Notes: generated from the letters alone by a model not told the origin. A stretch of 64,000 nucleotides of DNA from Saccharothrix algeriensis (GCF_016907655.1 NZ_JAFBCL010000001.1:4994001-5058000), one strand, 5' to 3'; positions 49,676-58,610 are shown, counted from the first letter of the stretch. Program-made: numbers and translations.

Positions 49676-52665
49676 GCGATGTCCTGGGTAGTTCGCCAGA
49701 CTGCGGCGGCTTGTCGTGCCAACCGCAAGCAGATCGCCTCGCGGTCACGGTTTACGCCCAGCGCGCGGTTGTGGTGCATGTGCAGCAGAGAGTGCAGCAC
49801 CCGGTCAATGTCCACGCCGTCGGGCAGCGTCCGGCGATACCGCGCAAGCGCGTCGGCGCGCTGCCGGTGAACCTCGGCGACGGCGGACCATCCGGGAATG
49901 TCGGCCTGCCACCCATCGCGTACCAGCCGGGTGACCTCGGTGACCTCCGCGCGGTCGGGAACAGCCGGCGTGGCCTGGGTGCTCAGCCAGTCCGCAGCCA
50001 CGGCACGGCTGCCGAGGAATGCGGCGGCCACGTCGAACATCGACAGCCCGGTGAGCACGGTCGGGGCGACGGTGTCGGCGGCCAAGTGGGTGAGCTGGGC
50101 GAGCACCAGGTGGGAGTCCGCGGTGAAGACTTCCTCGGCCTCGTTCATGGCGATGTAGCGGCCGACCTCGGGGAAGTAGGTGTCGAACGCCAACCGCCCG
50201 ATCAGCCCTTCGGCGCGCAGCCGGTCAGCCCATGCGGTGACGGCGGCCAGCGCCTGGTCGGTATCGCCCGGCGTGTCGCGGTGCACGCGTACCCGCAGCC
50301 GCAGCTGATCGGGTTCCTCTCCTTCCCGGACCTGCGGGTAGCGGACGAACCAGCACGCGCGGTCGCCGAGCGCGGCCAGCAGCGCGGGCAACTCATGGAC
50401 GAGCAGGTGGTTCATCCGGCCCGCGGAGAGGTAGAGCTTGGCGTACAGCCAAGAAGAGCTGGCCGAGCCGGGCAGGTGGCCGTGTTCGCGGGTCAGGATC
50501 GGTAGCACCTCGACGGCCGGAGCGGGCTCAGGCACCCGCACGGAGGTCAGCGGCAGCACCACGGTGTGCGGATGACCGGAAAGCCACCCGTCCGCGTCCG
50601 GGTCGGCTGCTTCCAGCAGCACGGCCTCGGAGTGCTTGCGCAGGTGTCGGTAGAGGATCGTTCGATGTGCGGACACGTCGAGGTCCAGCGGCAGCAACTG
50701 GTCGAAGTCGCGCAGCTCGACCCGTGCCGGGCAGCGCCACGTCGTCCGCCAGGAGTGCAAGGCTTGATCCCACTCAGCCGGATTCATCGGCAGATCGGCC
50801 TGCACAACCCGCCACCGGGCCGCCGACAGGATGGCCCGCCCGTAGCGCACTCGCGGCCGGAAGGGCAGCGCGTCGGCCGCGCCCCAGTCGAACCCGATCC
50901 AGCCAACGTCCAGTGCGCGGGTCAGCTCGCCGACCAGCCGTGCCATCGCCGGCTGCTGCTTGGATGTCAGGGCGTGCAGCACCTGCGGTTCGACGACGCG
51001 GCGACGAGGCAGGTCCACCAGGTGCAGGCGTCGGTGCGTTGCGGTGACCGCGAGATCGTCCACGCGGATCGCCCCATCAGGGACGTGCTCGCCGATCGAC
51101 ACGACGTCCGGCAGGTACGCGGGCACCCGGCACACGTTCTCCGCAGCCGGGTAGATCGGGGAGAACGACAGTTGCACCGGCGCCGCGCCGGCGGTCGTGG
51201 TCGGCAACGCGGCGAAGATCGCTGCCAGCCCGGCCTCCGGCACCAGGGTGGTGAACCGCGAGGTCAGAGTCCCGGCTGCCCGTCCAGGCGACACCGTCAG
51301 CGTGAACTTGCCACGATCCAGAGCGGCGGCATTGGCGGCGTGGATGCGCGCACCGAGGTCGACGTGCGGCGGAGGTGTCCCCCGCTCACCGCCGGCGGTA
51401 GCCAGCTTCTCCACCAGCGCTTCGTCCAGTTCGACCTCTCGCTGTCCGAGGGCAGTCGCCTTGGCGGCCAAAGCCAGCAGCAGCTCGTCACGTGCCGAGA
51501 CCACGTGCCGGTGGGCAGGCCGCGGGCTGCCCGGATAGCCGCGGGGCAGGCCGATTCCGCCGTCTCGATCCAGGACCGTCCGCAGTGGTACGAGCGTGCC
51601 GGTGCCGTAGCGCTCGCAGAACGCGGCGAACCACTCTCGCCACTCGCGGCTGCCGGTGGTTTCACGGGTCAGCCGTGCCAGCACGCCGGCGGCGCGCTGC
51701 ATCTCCCGGACCACCTGCTGCGGGAGCTGCACGTGAGCGTTGAGCCGGAGATCGACCGACAGCGGCACGCGCACCGAGTCCGCGACCTCCCGCATCCGCC
51801 GCGCCAGATCAACGCGGGCCTGCTCGCTGGGAGCGTGGTTGTGCTCGGTGATCGCGCGGTGAATCCGGTTCAGCTCCTCCGCAAAGGGGGCGATGGGCAA
51901 CGAGTCCGCACCCGCGTCCCGCAGACGTTCCACCAGGAACGCCAGCGGGTCAGTGACCGTGCCCGTGGCGCGCAGCGAGGTCAACAGCAGACCGTTTCGC
52001 AGGAGGGACATCAGCATCGCCAAGGCGTCCCCGGCCTCCGGGAAGGCGTGGGCCAGCTTGTCCGAGAGGACACCGAAACCGATCGGCACGGCGGCCTCGT
52101 CCCGAACCATCGCCACCGCGGATGTCGCTCGGACGCTGACCTTGCGCGGGCCGGGCAGTTCCCACCGTCCGGCGCGCAGTTCCGCCGCGTCGTTGACGGT
52201 GACATCCAGCCGCGCCACCAGCTCAGCGCAGTCCTCCAGGCGTTGCACGACCCGGTGGAGCCAGCGCGTCTCCGCACGCACGACAGGGCGATGGCCTGTA
52301 CCCCAGCGAGCGTCTGTCGAGGTGCCCACGGCGAGCGTGCTCACGCCGGCGAAGGTGCCGAACGGGGTCGGTCGGCCACGAGCGCGCAACACGTACCGGA
52401 CGACGGACAGGGTCGCGCGTCGGACGTCCCGTGCTGACACCGCGTCGCCCGACAGGATTTTCTCCACGCGGGTGGCAAGGACGGGGCTGGCGTGCCGGAT
52501 CGCCGGGGCGATTCCGGGAAGGGGCCAGGCTTCGACCAACCACGAACGACAGTCCTTCTCGTCGTCAGGATCCGGCCAACGGCGGATGTCGATGACTTCA
52601 GCCGTTGCCCGGAGCAACCCGGTCCCGTGGTGCTGGTAGTGGACGAAACCCTTGTCGGCGCACAT
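49672..52665 (-). CDS. Class I lanthipeptide dehydratase (full-length LanB)
   Basis: The 997-residue protein holds both parts of a LanB: an N-terminal glutamylation domain (about 1-680; RYVLRARGRPTPFGTFAGVS, GRGTGTLVPLRTVLDRD-like sequence, RVRYGRAILSAARWRV) and a C-terminal SpaB_C elimination domain (about 715-990; SSSWLYAKLYLSAGRMNHLLVHELPALL, WFVRYPQVREGEEPDQLRLRVRVHRDTP). It would use glutamyl-tRNA to dehydrate Ser/Thr of the precursor. ATG at 52665 is supported by GGAGG eight bases upstream; a longer frame reads into the hairpin between it and the precursor gene. Confidence 0.94.
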   Translation of the reverse strand: MCADKGFVHYQHHGTGLLRATAEVIDIRRWPDPDDEKDCRSWLVEAWPLPGIAPAIRHASPVLATRVEKILSGDAVSARDVRRATLSVVRYVLRARGRPTPFGTFAGVSTLAVGTSTDARWGTGHRPVVRAETRWLHRVVQRLEDCAELVARLDVTVNDAAELRAGRWELPGPRKVSVRATSAVAMVRDEAAVPIGFGVLSDKLAHAFPEAGDALAMLMSLLRNGLLLTSLRATGTVTDPLAFLVERLRDAGADSLPIAPFAEELNRIHRAITEHNHAPSEQARVDLARRMREVADSVRVPLSVDLRLNAHVQLPQQVVREMQRAAGVLARLTRETTGSREWREWFAAFCERYGTGTLVPLRTVLDRDGGIGLPRGYPGSPRPAHRHVVSARDELLLALAAKATALGQREVELDEALVEKLATAGGERGTPPPHVDLGARIHAANAAALDRGKFTLTVSPGRAAGTLTSRFTTLVPEAGLAAIFAALPTTTAGAAPVQLSFSPIYPAAENVCRVPAYLPDVVSIGEHVPDGAIRVDDLAVTATHRRLHLVDLPRRRVVEPQVLHALTSKQQPAMARLVGELTRALDVGWIGFDWGAADALPFRPRVRYGRAILSAARWRVVQADLPMNPAEWDQALHSWRTTWRCPARVELRDFDQLLPLDLDVSAHRTILYRHLRKHSEAVLLEAADPDADGWLSGHPHTVVLPLTSVRVPEPAPAVEVLPILTREHGHLPGSASSSWLYAKLYLSAGRMNHLLVHELPALLAALGDRACWFVRYPQVREGEEPDQLRLRVRVHRDTPGDTDQALAAVTAWADRLRAEGLIGRLAFDTYFPEVGRYIAMNEAEEVFTADSHLVLAQLTHLAADTVAPTVLTGLSMFDVAAAFLGSRAVAADWLSTQATPAVPDRAEVTEVTRLVRDGWQADIPGWSAVAEVHRQRADALARYRRTLPDGVDIDRVLHSLLHMHHNRALGVNRDREAICLRLARQAAAVWRTTQDIA

Positions 52666-52686
52666 GTCTGCGTCCTCCTCCCGGCA

Positions 52687-52713
52687 TGGGGCCGGGCTTC
52701 GCACCCGGCCCCA
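52687..52713 (-). terminator. Hairpin between precursor and lanB (attenuator)
   Basis: Ten-bp arms (TGGGGCCGGG / CCCGGCCCCA) with a 7-base loop in the 68-base gap. There is no T tract. Partial termination here would make more precursor than enzyme message. Confidence 0.7.
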
Positions 52714-52733
52714 CGTCGCTCGTCGTCGTCAGA

Positions 52734-52886
52734 TCACCGCTGCGAGTGGCAGGCGGAAAGCTCGCAGGTGTGCCCGCAGCCGTCGTCGGTCGCGCACGCC
52801 GCGTCTTCGACCCCCACCTGTTCGGTCTCGATCCGCACGTCCAAGTCGAAGGCGCCCACCGGGGCGTCCTGAAGAGCAGTGGTCAC
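52734..52886 (-). CDS. FxLD-family lanthipeptide precursor, 50 residues
   Basis: GTG start after GAAGGAG (five bases before it) opens a 50-codon frame. The leader has F-D-L-D at residues 13-16 and acidic sequence (VRIETEQVGVED), which defines the FxLD family. The core is CATDDGCGHTCELSACHSQR: Cys at 31, 37, 41 and 46, Thr at 33 and 40, Ser at 44 and 48. Asp35-Gly36 lies between Thr33 and Cys37, so it could be inside a ring. It is followed by lanB, lanC and the methyltransferase in one direction. Ring pattern and cleavage site cannot be read directly. The gene is too short to be called by length alone. Confidence 0.93.
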   Translation of the reverse strand: MTTALQDAPVGAFDLDVRIETEQVGVEDAACATDDGCGHTCELSACHSQR

Positions 52887-53029
52887 GTTGGTCTCCTTCG
52901 TTCGTTACACGCGCATCGCACGCGTGATCTTGCGGTTGGCAGCAGAGGCCATTCGAGAAGGCGGCACGGTGGTGCAGCAACCTGGTGGTGATCGGTGTCG
53001 CCATGAGCGATGTCGAGGTCTCGGGTAGA
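52887..53029 (-). promoter_or_regulatory. Leader region of the lanthipeptide operon
   Basis: The 143 bases before the precursor have no other coding sign and must carry its promoter if the upstream membrane frame is not part of the operon. TGCGTGTAACGAACGAAG near 52905 on the minus strand is a comparatively AT-rich part. No clear operator repeat is seen. Confidence 0.35.
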
Positions 53030-53443
53030 TCAGCGCTCGCCGGCGGAAGGTGGAACGCGGGGGAGACGTCGGGTGTCGGCGTTGTGCAGGACATGACCGG
53101 CGATACGGACACGACCTTCGAACGGTGGCCCCACCGCTCGATGTCGGCCGCCTTGGACTTCGTCGTCGGTCCGGTCGCCGCGTGGAGATCGCTCGCGCTG
53201 ATCACCTCCTTCTTCAGGCTGGCAGGGTGACGGCAGCGAGTCGTGGTCCTGCTTCCCAGGGCCGGTGCGGCAGCGCAGCTCCGCCACATGCGTTCGAATG
53301 TCCGCGGTGCGGCGACGGGCCAACCGCCGGTGGTTCCGCCAGGCACGCAACCCGTAGATCAAGCTGGCCCCGGCGGCCAGCGCTAACAGCGACAGGCCCA
53401 GCAACGTGAGCGCGGTGGCGACCCACGAGATGACGACCCACAT
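53030..53443 (-). CDS. Possible single-pass membrane protein upstream of the precursor
   Basis: The ATG has GAGGG seven bases before it and opens WVVISWVATALTLLGLSLLALAAGASLIYGLRAW, a good membrane segment, followed by a basic stretch RNHRRLARRRTADIRTH. The last 70 residues are polar and look less coding, so the gene may end differently or be degraded. A longer frame, to 53641, adds a segment with CWPCGH that could be a zinc ribbon. No family recognised. It could serve immunity or export, but that is a guess from position only. Confidence 0.35.
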   Translation of the reverse strand: MWVVISWVATALTLLGLSLLALAAGASLIYGLRAWRNHRRLARRRTADIRTHVAELRCRTGPGKQDHDSLPSPCQPEEGGDQRERSPRGDRTDDEVQGGRHRAVGPPFEGRVRIAGHVLHNADTRRLPRVPPSAGER

Positions 53444-53802
53444 GACGCCCTCGCAGTCGTGATCGGTGGGAGCCTGCCGTGCTGACCGGTGCCCGCACGG
53501 CCAGCACGGCAGACGTTCGAAGACGCGTCGGGCGTCCGGTTGCAGGAGGTATGTCCGACGACCTGGTCGTCGTGCGCCGGCACCAGCGGCAACCGTGCTG
53601 CTCGCTTCGCCCGGAGGCTCATGCGGGATGCTCCGTTCCACCTGGTCCGCTGGACGCCATGTCCGCTGGAGCCAGCTAACGACCGTTCAGGTCGAATCGG
53701 GAGCTTGTGTGCGCTGCGTGCGCACGGTGTGCCGATTCCGGGCAGCCTCTTGACCCGATTGGGTCTGGTGGAGTAGAGGCGGGACACGTGAGGATCACGG
53801 AG
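53444..53802. other. Gap between lanthipeptide operon and XRE regulator
   Basis: About 360 bases between divergent genes. A plus-strand 42-codon frame with CAGGAGG directly before ATG is present but its product is not recognised. Promoters for the regulator (TTGACCCGATTGGGTCTGG near 53750 has a TTGACC box) are expected here. Confidence 0.4.
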
Positions 53803-55029
53803 ATGTCGGATCCATCCCCTGGGGACGTCCTGCGCGCCGAGCGCCAGAGGCGCCGCCTCACCTTGGCCCAAGCGGGCAAGCTGCTGGGCTACTCCGGCTC
53901 GGCGCTGTCCCGCATCGAACGCGGCCGGCCGGTGGACACCGACACGTTGCGGCGGCTGGCCGACCGCTACGGCATCCACCCGCAGCGACTGGGACTCGCT
54001 ACCGTGGGGCCAGCAGACCCTCTGAATGGCGGTGATGACGTGCTGCGTCGAGAACTGCTGGCCGGGGTGCTCGGTGTCGCCGGGGCCGCGTTGCTCGGCC
54101 TGCCCGACGCCCACGCCCAGTCCACGACAACCGGACCCGTGACCGTCGACGAGCTGCGTCGCCTGGTTGACCGCGTTCAAGCCGACTACCTGGCCTGCCG
54201 GTACTCCCAGTTGGCCGCTGGCCTGCCGCAGGTAATCCGCCACGCGCAGGCCACACGCGCCGCCGTGGACGCCGAACAACGTGGCGAAGTGGACGCGCTG
54301 ATGGCCACCGCCTACCGGCACGCCACCTGGCTGGCGCTGCGGCTGGGCGAGGACGGACTGGCCACCGGTCTGTCTCACCAGGCACTCTCGGCTGCCCGCG
54401 CGTCCGGGAACCTGCTGGTGGAGGCCGAAGCCGCTCAGATGGGTGCGGTCGTGCTGCGCCGGTTCGAGCAGCCTGACAAGGCCCAGCACCTGGTCGTGGA
54501 CACCGCAGGCAAACTGCATTCCGATGCCGGCTTGGCCGGATCTGGGTACGGCGCGGCCTACGCGATGCTGCTGGAGACCGGCGCGTACACCGCCGCCATC
54601 GCCGGCCGCCGTGACATCGCCCTAGAGTTGCACGCCGAGGCGACCACCGCGGCCCGTACCACCCGGACGGCGTTGCCCACCGCACTCACCCCGTCGGCGG
54701 TGGACGCCCGCTACCTGGGGTTGTACGAAATCAGCGTGCACCGCAAGCTCGGCGACTACGGCACCGCCATCGAGGCGGCCCGCGCCATCCGGCCCAGCAG
54801 CATCACCGTCACCGAGCGGCTGGTGCGCTATTGGGAGGACGTCGCCCTGACCTTCGGCGCCTGGGGCAAGCGAGAACAGGCATTCCACGCGCTGCTCGCC
54901 GCCGAACGCGCCGCCCCGCAGGAAGTCAGGCTGCGCCCGTGGGCGCACCGCTTGACCCGGCAACTGCGCTCTTTCGGGCCGTCGCTGTCAGGCTTGCGCG
55001 AGTTCGCCGTCCGTGCTGGCGTCGCCTGA
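53803..55029 (+). CDS. XRE-family regulator with TPR-like C-terminal domain
   Basis: The 408-residue product starts with a helix-turn-helix of XRE type: GDVLRAERQRRRLTLAQAGKLLGYSGSALSRIERGRPVDTDTLRRLADRYG. The long C-terminal part is helical with TPR-like repeats (EVDALMATAYRHATWLALRLGEDGLATGLSHQALSAARA and later). A hydrophobic stretch ELLAGVLGVAGAALLGLPDAHA resembles a Tat/Sec-like segment seen in this family. Such proteins regulate secondary metabolism and may sense peptides; here it is divergent from the lanthipeptide genes. A GTG 15 bases upstream is an alternative start. Confidence 0.85.
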   Translation: MSDPSPGDVLRAERQRRRLTLAQAGKLLGYSGSALSRIERGRPVDTDTLRRLADRYGIHPQRLGLATVGPADPLNGGDDVLRRELLAGVLGVAGAALLGLPDAHAQSTTTGPVTVDELRRLVDRVQADYLACRYSQLAAGLPQVIRHAQATRAAVDAEQRGEVDALMATAYRHATWLALRLGEDGLATGLSHQALSAARASGNLLVEAEAAQMGAVVLRRFEQPDKAQHLVVDTAGKLHSDAGLAGSGYGAAYAMLLETGAYTAAIAGRRDIALELHAEATTAARTTRTALPTALTPSAVDARYLGLYEISVHRKLGDYGTAIEAARAIRPSSITVTERLVRYWEDVALTFGAWGKREQAFHALLAAERAAPQEVRLRPWAHRLTRQLRSFGPSLSGLREFAVRAGVA

Positions 55030-55092
55030 TCACCAGCCTGACGCCACCGAACCGACCGTAATCGTCACCGCAAGGATCCAAGGAGAACGCGC

Positions 55093-55473
55093 GTGCCCGC
55101 GAGCAATACCGAAGGTGGGAGGATCTTCCGGGAGGCGTGGATCGCCGGGGTCCGCAAGCACTACCCGGGCGAGCCGAAACCCGGCTACGTCGCAGCCTGG
55201 GAGGACACCCCCGACTGGGAACGCGCCTCCGCCTCCGCGGTCTACTCACAGGTCCTTGCTTTCCTTGACATCACTGCTGGCAACGCCACCCGGCTGACCC
55301 GGACCCAAAAAGGCCAGTTCGTCGCCGCCTGCTGGACTGGGCAGATCCACCGGCACTTCTCCGATCCCAAACCCTCCTACGTTGCCGAGTGGAGCGATCT
55401 GCCAGTCTGGCAGCAGGAGACCGATGCGGACATCTTCGAACGCATCGAACAGGACAACGTCGCTGACGAATGA
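55093..55473 (+). CDS. Hypothetical protein made of two related repeats
   Basis: The 126-residue protein contains two copies of one motif: HYPGEPKPGYVAAWEDTPDWER and HFSDPKPSYVAEWSDLPVWQQ, each followed by an acidic helix (ASASAVYSQV / TDADIFERI). The spacing of about 67 residues suggests an internal duplication. No known domain is recognised. GTG start with AAGGAG eight bases before it, 63 bases after the XRE regulator, so the two are probably co-transcribed. It may be the regulator's partner. Confidence 0.6.
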   Translation: MPASNTEGGRIFREAWIAGVRKHYPGEPKPGYVAAWEDTPDWERASASAVYSQVLAFLDITAGNATRLTRTQKGQFVAACWTGQIHRHFSDPKPSYVAEWSDLPVWQQETDADIFERIEQDNVADE

Positions 55474-55707
55474 ACTGTCGCCTCCCTGGAAACCGATCGA
55501 AGTGAGCGTCAGCGTGTACGTCCCGGTCCAATTCGGAATCTGCTGATCAGCTTCTCGCATTGCCCATGAAGCCGCTCCGGTGCGGGTCGACGTCAACCGC
55601 CCTTTTGGTCTCGTCCTACGTGCTTCTCCTCCTGGCAGCGACCCTTGTGCCGACTGGTATAGGGCCTTCCCGTTACCGAACCGGCTGATAGCACGGTCCA
55701 CTCGTAG

Positions 55708-56133
55708 TCACCGGCCCATCAGTGCGATTAGCGCCGCGACTTCGCTCCGCCAGGAGCGAACCTGGTCCTCCGTGGGACCGATCTCGTACTGGTGGTAGTG
55801 GCAGCCGAGGCAAAGCTGGCTCCAAGTGGCCTTCGCCCGGCGCGCGGTCCCGGCTTCGACACAGCCGCGAAGCCAGAGAAGCGCGGCTCGCATGTTGCCC
55901 TCGCGAATCGCGCGGGGCGCGCGGTGCGCGGTGAGGCGGGCGGCGACCGCGCTCTCCAGCGCGACGCGGAGAGCGAAGGCCGCACCGCGGCACCGACTCG
56001 CCGTCGTAACCGTGAGCATGACGGACGGGGCGGACACGGTTGTTGCGGCCTCGGTACTGGGGAGACCACTCGAGGCGGTGGCGGCAAGGAGTTGGTCGGC
56101 GGTATCCAGCAACTCACGAATCGTTGGGTTCAC
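55708..56133 (-). CDS. Small helical partner of the zinc-hook ATPase
   Basis: The 141-residue product is mainly helical: TIRELLDTADQLLAAT, RCRGAAFALRVALESAVAARL and REGNMRAALLWLRG, then TWSQLCLGCHYHQYEIGPTEDQVRSWRSEV. The C-L-G-C-H-Y-H group could bind a metal. The layout of Arg-rich helices recalls HEPN-like proteins, but the R-x4-H ribonuclease motif is not present, so no activity is proposed. Its GTG overlaps the stop of the ATPase gene (GTGA), which makes them a two-gene unit. Family not recognised. Confidence 0.6.
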   Translation of the reverse strand: MNPTIRELLDTADQLLAATASSGLPSTEAATTVSAPSVMLTVTTASRCRGAAFALRVALESAVAARLTAHRAPRAIREGNMRAALLWLRGCVEAGTARRAKATWSQLCLGCHYHQYEIGPTEDQVRSWRSEVAALIALMGR

Positions 56134-58610
56134 TGGTCGGCCACCTCCAGCTTGCGCACGATCTGGGCGACGGCCTCGATGTCCCTCACGAACCGCAGGG
56201 GCTCCGGCATCGGCGTGCCAGTCGGGTGGGCGCCTTCCTGGCACTGCCGGATGAGGTCCACCGCTGCGGGACCGCAGCGTCTGCACAGCTCGCGGTAGAC
56301 CTCGCTCGCCGTCCTCGAAGAGTCCCCGAAGAGTCCCAGGGCGGCGATGTCCGTCAGCTTGATGGCGGCCGTGACGGTCTTCTCCGCCTCGTGCTCGGTC
56401 AGTCCGGCACGGTGCAGCCGCAGCCAGGCGGCCTCCGAAAAGGCGCGTTCCAGCACAGTGCGGCAGAGACCAGGCAGCACGTGCGTCAGGGCCGCCGGCG
56501 GCAGATTTGGCGTACGGGCGAGGGCGTGTGCGTCGCTCAGCGCCTGGACGACCGGGTCGGTCACCCGGCGCACGGTCACCGTCGAGCGCGCCTGCCGCTC
56601 CACCTCCAGGACCGTCACCGGAAGTTCCTGGTTGGTGAAGGCCCGCTGGAGCCGCGTGTCGTGGGTGAAGACGACGACTTGGCGGGTCTCACCGAGGTGG
56701 TGCAGGACCTTCGCGAGGCCGTGGACCTTCGCGGGGTCCATGGACTGCACGGGGTCGTCGATCACGACGAACCCGAAGGGGCTGTCTGGTGCGGCGGCAC
56801 GTGGCAGGAAGAGCGAGAGCGCGAGTGAGTGCAGCTCGCCCTGGCTCATGACGCCCAGCGCAGCGGCCTCCGTACCGTCCACGGACACGTCCATCACGAG
56901 CTTGCGCACGGCGGCCTTCTCGCTGCCGGTCAGGCGCATGGAACGCAGGTCGACGTTGCTCTGCTGACGCAGTTCCTCCCAGACCCGCTGCGAGTGGTCC
57001 TCGAAGGGCCGCAGCCGTTCCTCGCGCAGTTCGGCACACGCCTCCTTGAGCCACTTACGGGCCGCCCTGACCTGGCGCAGCCGGGGCTTGCCCGCGTACG
57101 CGGTCCGGGCCCGGCCGAGCCAAGCGGCGAGGCGGGTGATGCAGCGTCGCCAGCTTTCGTCGAGTTCCTCCAGTTCCTGGGCGGCCTCCTCGCGCAGTGC
57201 AGCGCAGGTGTCGGCGAGGACGAGCGCGGCGGTCTCGGCGTGGGCTGCGAGCCGCTCGGCATCGTCGATCTCCCGGCAGGCCGCCCACTCCTTCCACGGA
57301 ACGACCAGCGGGGCGGGCAGCCAGGCGGGGACCAGCCTGACGAGGTATCGGACGGCTTCCATCGCCTCCCTCAGCTCGGTGCGGGCTTCCTGCGCGGCTG
57401 CCGCATCACACCGCAAGACCGCCACCTGCTCGGCGGCCCGCTCGGCCCATTCCTCGTCGAGCGGCCGGTCGGCCCCGCATACCGGGCAGATGTCCTCGTT
57501 CGCATGCCGGCGGCTGTGGTCCAAGGCCCTGGACAGCAGCTCGGCGCGCTGGTGGGCGTCCTCGGTGCCCGAGGCGCGCACGTCGTTTAGTACGGCGATG
57601 GCCTTACGCAGCCGGTCCACCGCCGTACCGACCGCGTCGAGGTCGGGACCGGACAGCTCGACAATCGCGCGCAGTTCCCGAAGGTGCTCGTCGTCCGCAT
57701 CAGGCAGTCCGGTCACGAGGGCGTCCAGCACCCCGAAGTCGGGCGTCCCCGACGCGCTGACAGCCGCGAGCGCGCGTGCCGCCCTGGGATCGTCCAGCGC
57801 GGAGAGCGCCTCGACGAGGACGGGCAGCTCCACCTCGACCGCCTTCACCGCCGTGTTGAGCTCCTTCTCCGCGGCCTGGAGCCGCTCGTCTGCGGCCGTC
57901 AGCTCGCCGAGTCCGAGGATGGTGGCGATCGAGTCGTACAGCTCGCTGGGCCTGCCGCTGATGACCTTGTCGAGATCGTGGTACGACAGGAAGGGCCGGT
58001 AGTCGTGCAGCGCCCGCTCCCAGCCGGCCTCCTCGAAGGGCCGCCGCCCCTGCCCCGGTCGCTTGAACTCGACCTCGGGAGCCGTGACGTCGCCGCCCGA
58101 CCAGGTGCACGTCAGAGTGGACGGCTTGGCGTCGCCCGCAGCAGAGAGGCGGACCTCGACCTTGGGCTCGCCCCCGTCGTGCAGGTTGCGCCAGTGCCGG
58201 CGCCACACCTCACCGCGCTGCTTGTCGAGGCGGGCGGTCCGGCCGGTGAACGCGGTCTCGACGCCCTCGGCGAAGCTGGACTTCCCCGAACCGTTGCGCC
58301 CCATCACGAGAGTGACACCGGGCTTCGCGGTCAGCGGCAGACGCGCCTTGCGGCCGATGCCGCGGAAGCCGGCGACGCTGATGGATTCGAGGAACACCCG
58401 CTGATCGGGGCGCGGGCCTGCCGACGCGCCCGCACCAGTTCCCGCCTCGCCCAGCGCCTCGCGGAGCATCGCCTTGACTCCCTCGGGGAGGGTGGACACT
58501 TCGAGGCGACCGGCCAGCTGGGAGAGCGTCGATGGGCTGCCGCTGTCGTGGTCCTGTCCGGTCTGCGCGGTGTGCTCCGGGCGCTTGTGGTGCTCAAGGT
58601 CTTCCGTCAT
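56130..58610 (-). CDS. RecF/Rad50-like ATPase with zinc hook
   Basis: The 826-residue protein has Walker A MGRNGSGKSSFAEGVE near residue 103, a long helical middle with a zinc-hook motif CPVCG near 375, an ABC-type signature region GVMSQGELHSLALSLFLP near 586 and Walker B FGFVVIDDPVQSMDP near 615, then FTHDTRLQRAF as the switch His. This is the plan of RecF/RecN/Rad50-type ATPases, like RloC and other anti-phage ATPases that stand beside type I restriction genes. A C-terminal part of about 150 residues beyond the ATPase is unknown. ATG with GGAGAG upstream; a 20-bp palindrome lies about 150 bases before it. Confidence 0.8.
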   Translation of the reverse strand: MTEDLEHHKRPEHTAQTGQDHDSGSPSTLSQLAGRLEVSTLPEGVKAMLREALGEAGTGAGASAGPRPDQRVFLESISVAGFRGIGRKARLPLTAKPGVTLVMGRNGSGKSSFAEGVETAFTGRTARLDKQRGEVWRRHWRNLHDGGEPKVEVRLSAAGDAKPSTLTCTWSGGDVTAPEVEFKRPGQGRRPFEEAGWERALHDYRPFLSYHDLDKVISGRPSELYDSIATILGLGELTAADERLQAAEKELNTAVKAVEVELPVLVEALSALDDPRAARALAAVSASGTPDFGVLDALVTGLPDADDEHLRELRAIVELSGPDLDAVGTAVDRLRKAIAVLNDVRASGTEDAHQRAELLSRALDHSRRHANEDICPVCGADRPLDEEWAERAAEQVAVLRCDAAAAQEARTELREAMEAVRYLVRLVPAWLPAPLVVPWKEWAACREIDDAERLAAHAETAALVLADTCAALREEAAQELEELDESWRRCITRLAAWLGRARTAYAGKPRLRQVRAARKWLKEACAELREERLRPFEDHSQRVWEELRQQSNVDLRSMRLTGSEKAAVRKLVMDVSVDGTEAAALGVMSQGELHSLALSLFLPRAAAPDSPFGFVVIDDPVQSMDPAKVHGLAKVLHHLGETRQVVVFTHDTRLQRAFTNQELPVTVLEVERQARSTVTVRRVTDPVVQALSDAHALARTPNLPPAALTHVLPGLCRTVLERAFSEAAWLRLHRAGLTEHEAEKTVTAAIKLTDIAALGLFGDSSRTASEVYRELCRRCGPAAVDLIRQCQEGAHPTGTPMPEPLRFVRDIEAVAQIVRKLEVADQ

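Noticed and set aside
53198..53214. Near-perfect anti-16S match (AAGGAGGTGATC on the minus strand) as a gene start
   Set aside because: No plausible start codon with a recognisable product follows at proper distance; the match sits within the possible membrane-protein frame.
52985..53230. Plus-strand 81-codon frame near the precursor
   Set aside because: No ribosome-binding site, no recognisable sequence and it overlaps the more likely minus-strand membrane frame.
52887..53440. A second lanthipeptide precursor
   Set aside because: No other F-x-L-D leader coding pattern followed by Ser/Thr/Cys was found in either strand here; a Ser/Thr-rich minus-strand frame near 53000-53200 has just one Cys in the relevant part.
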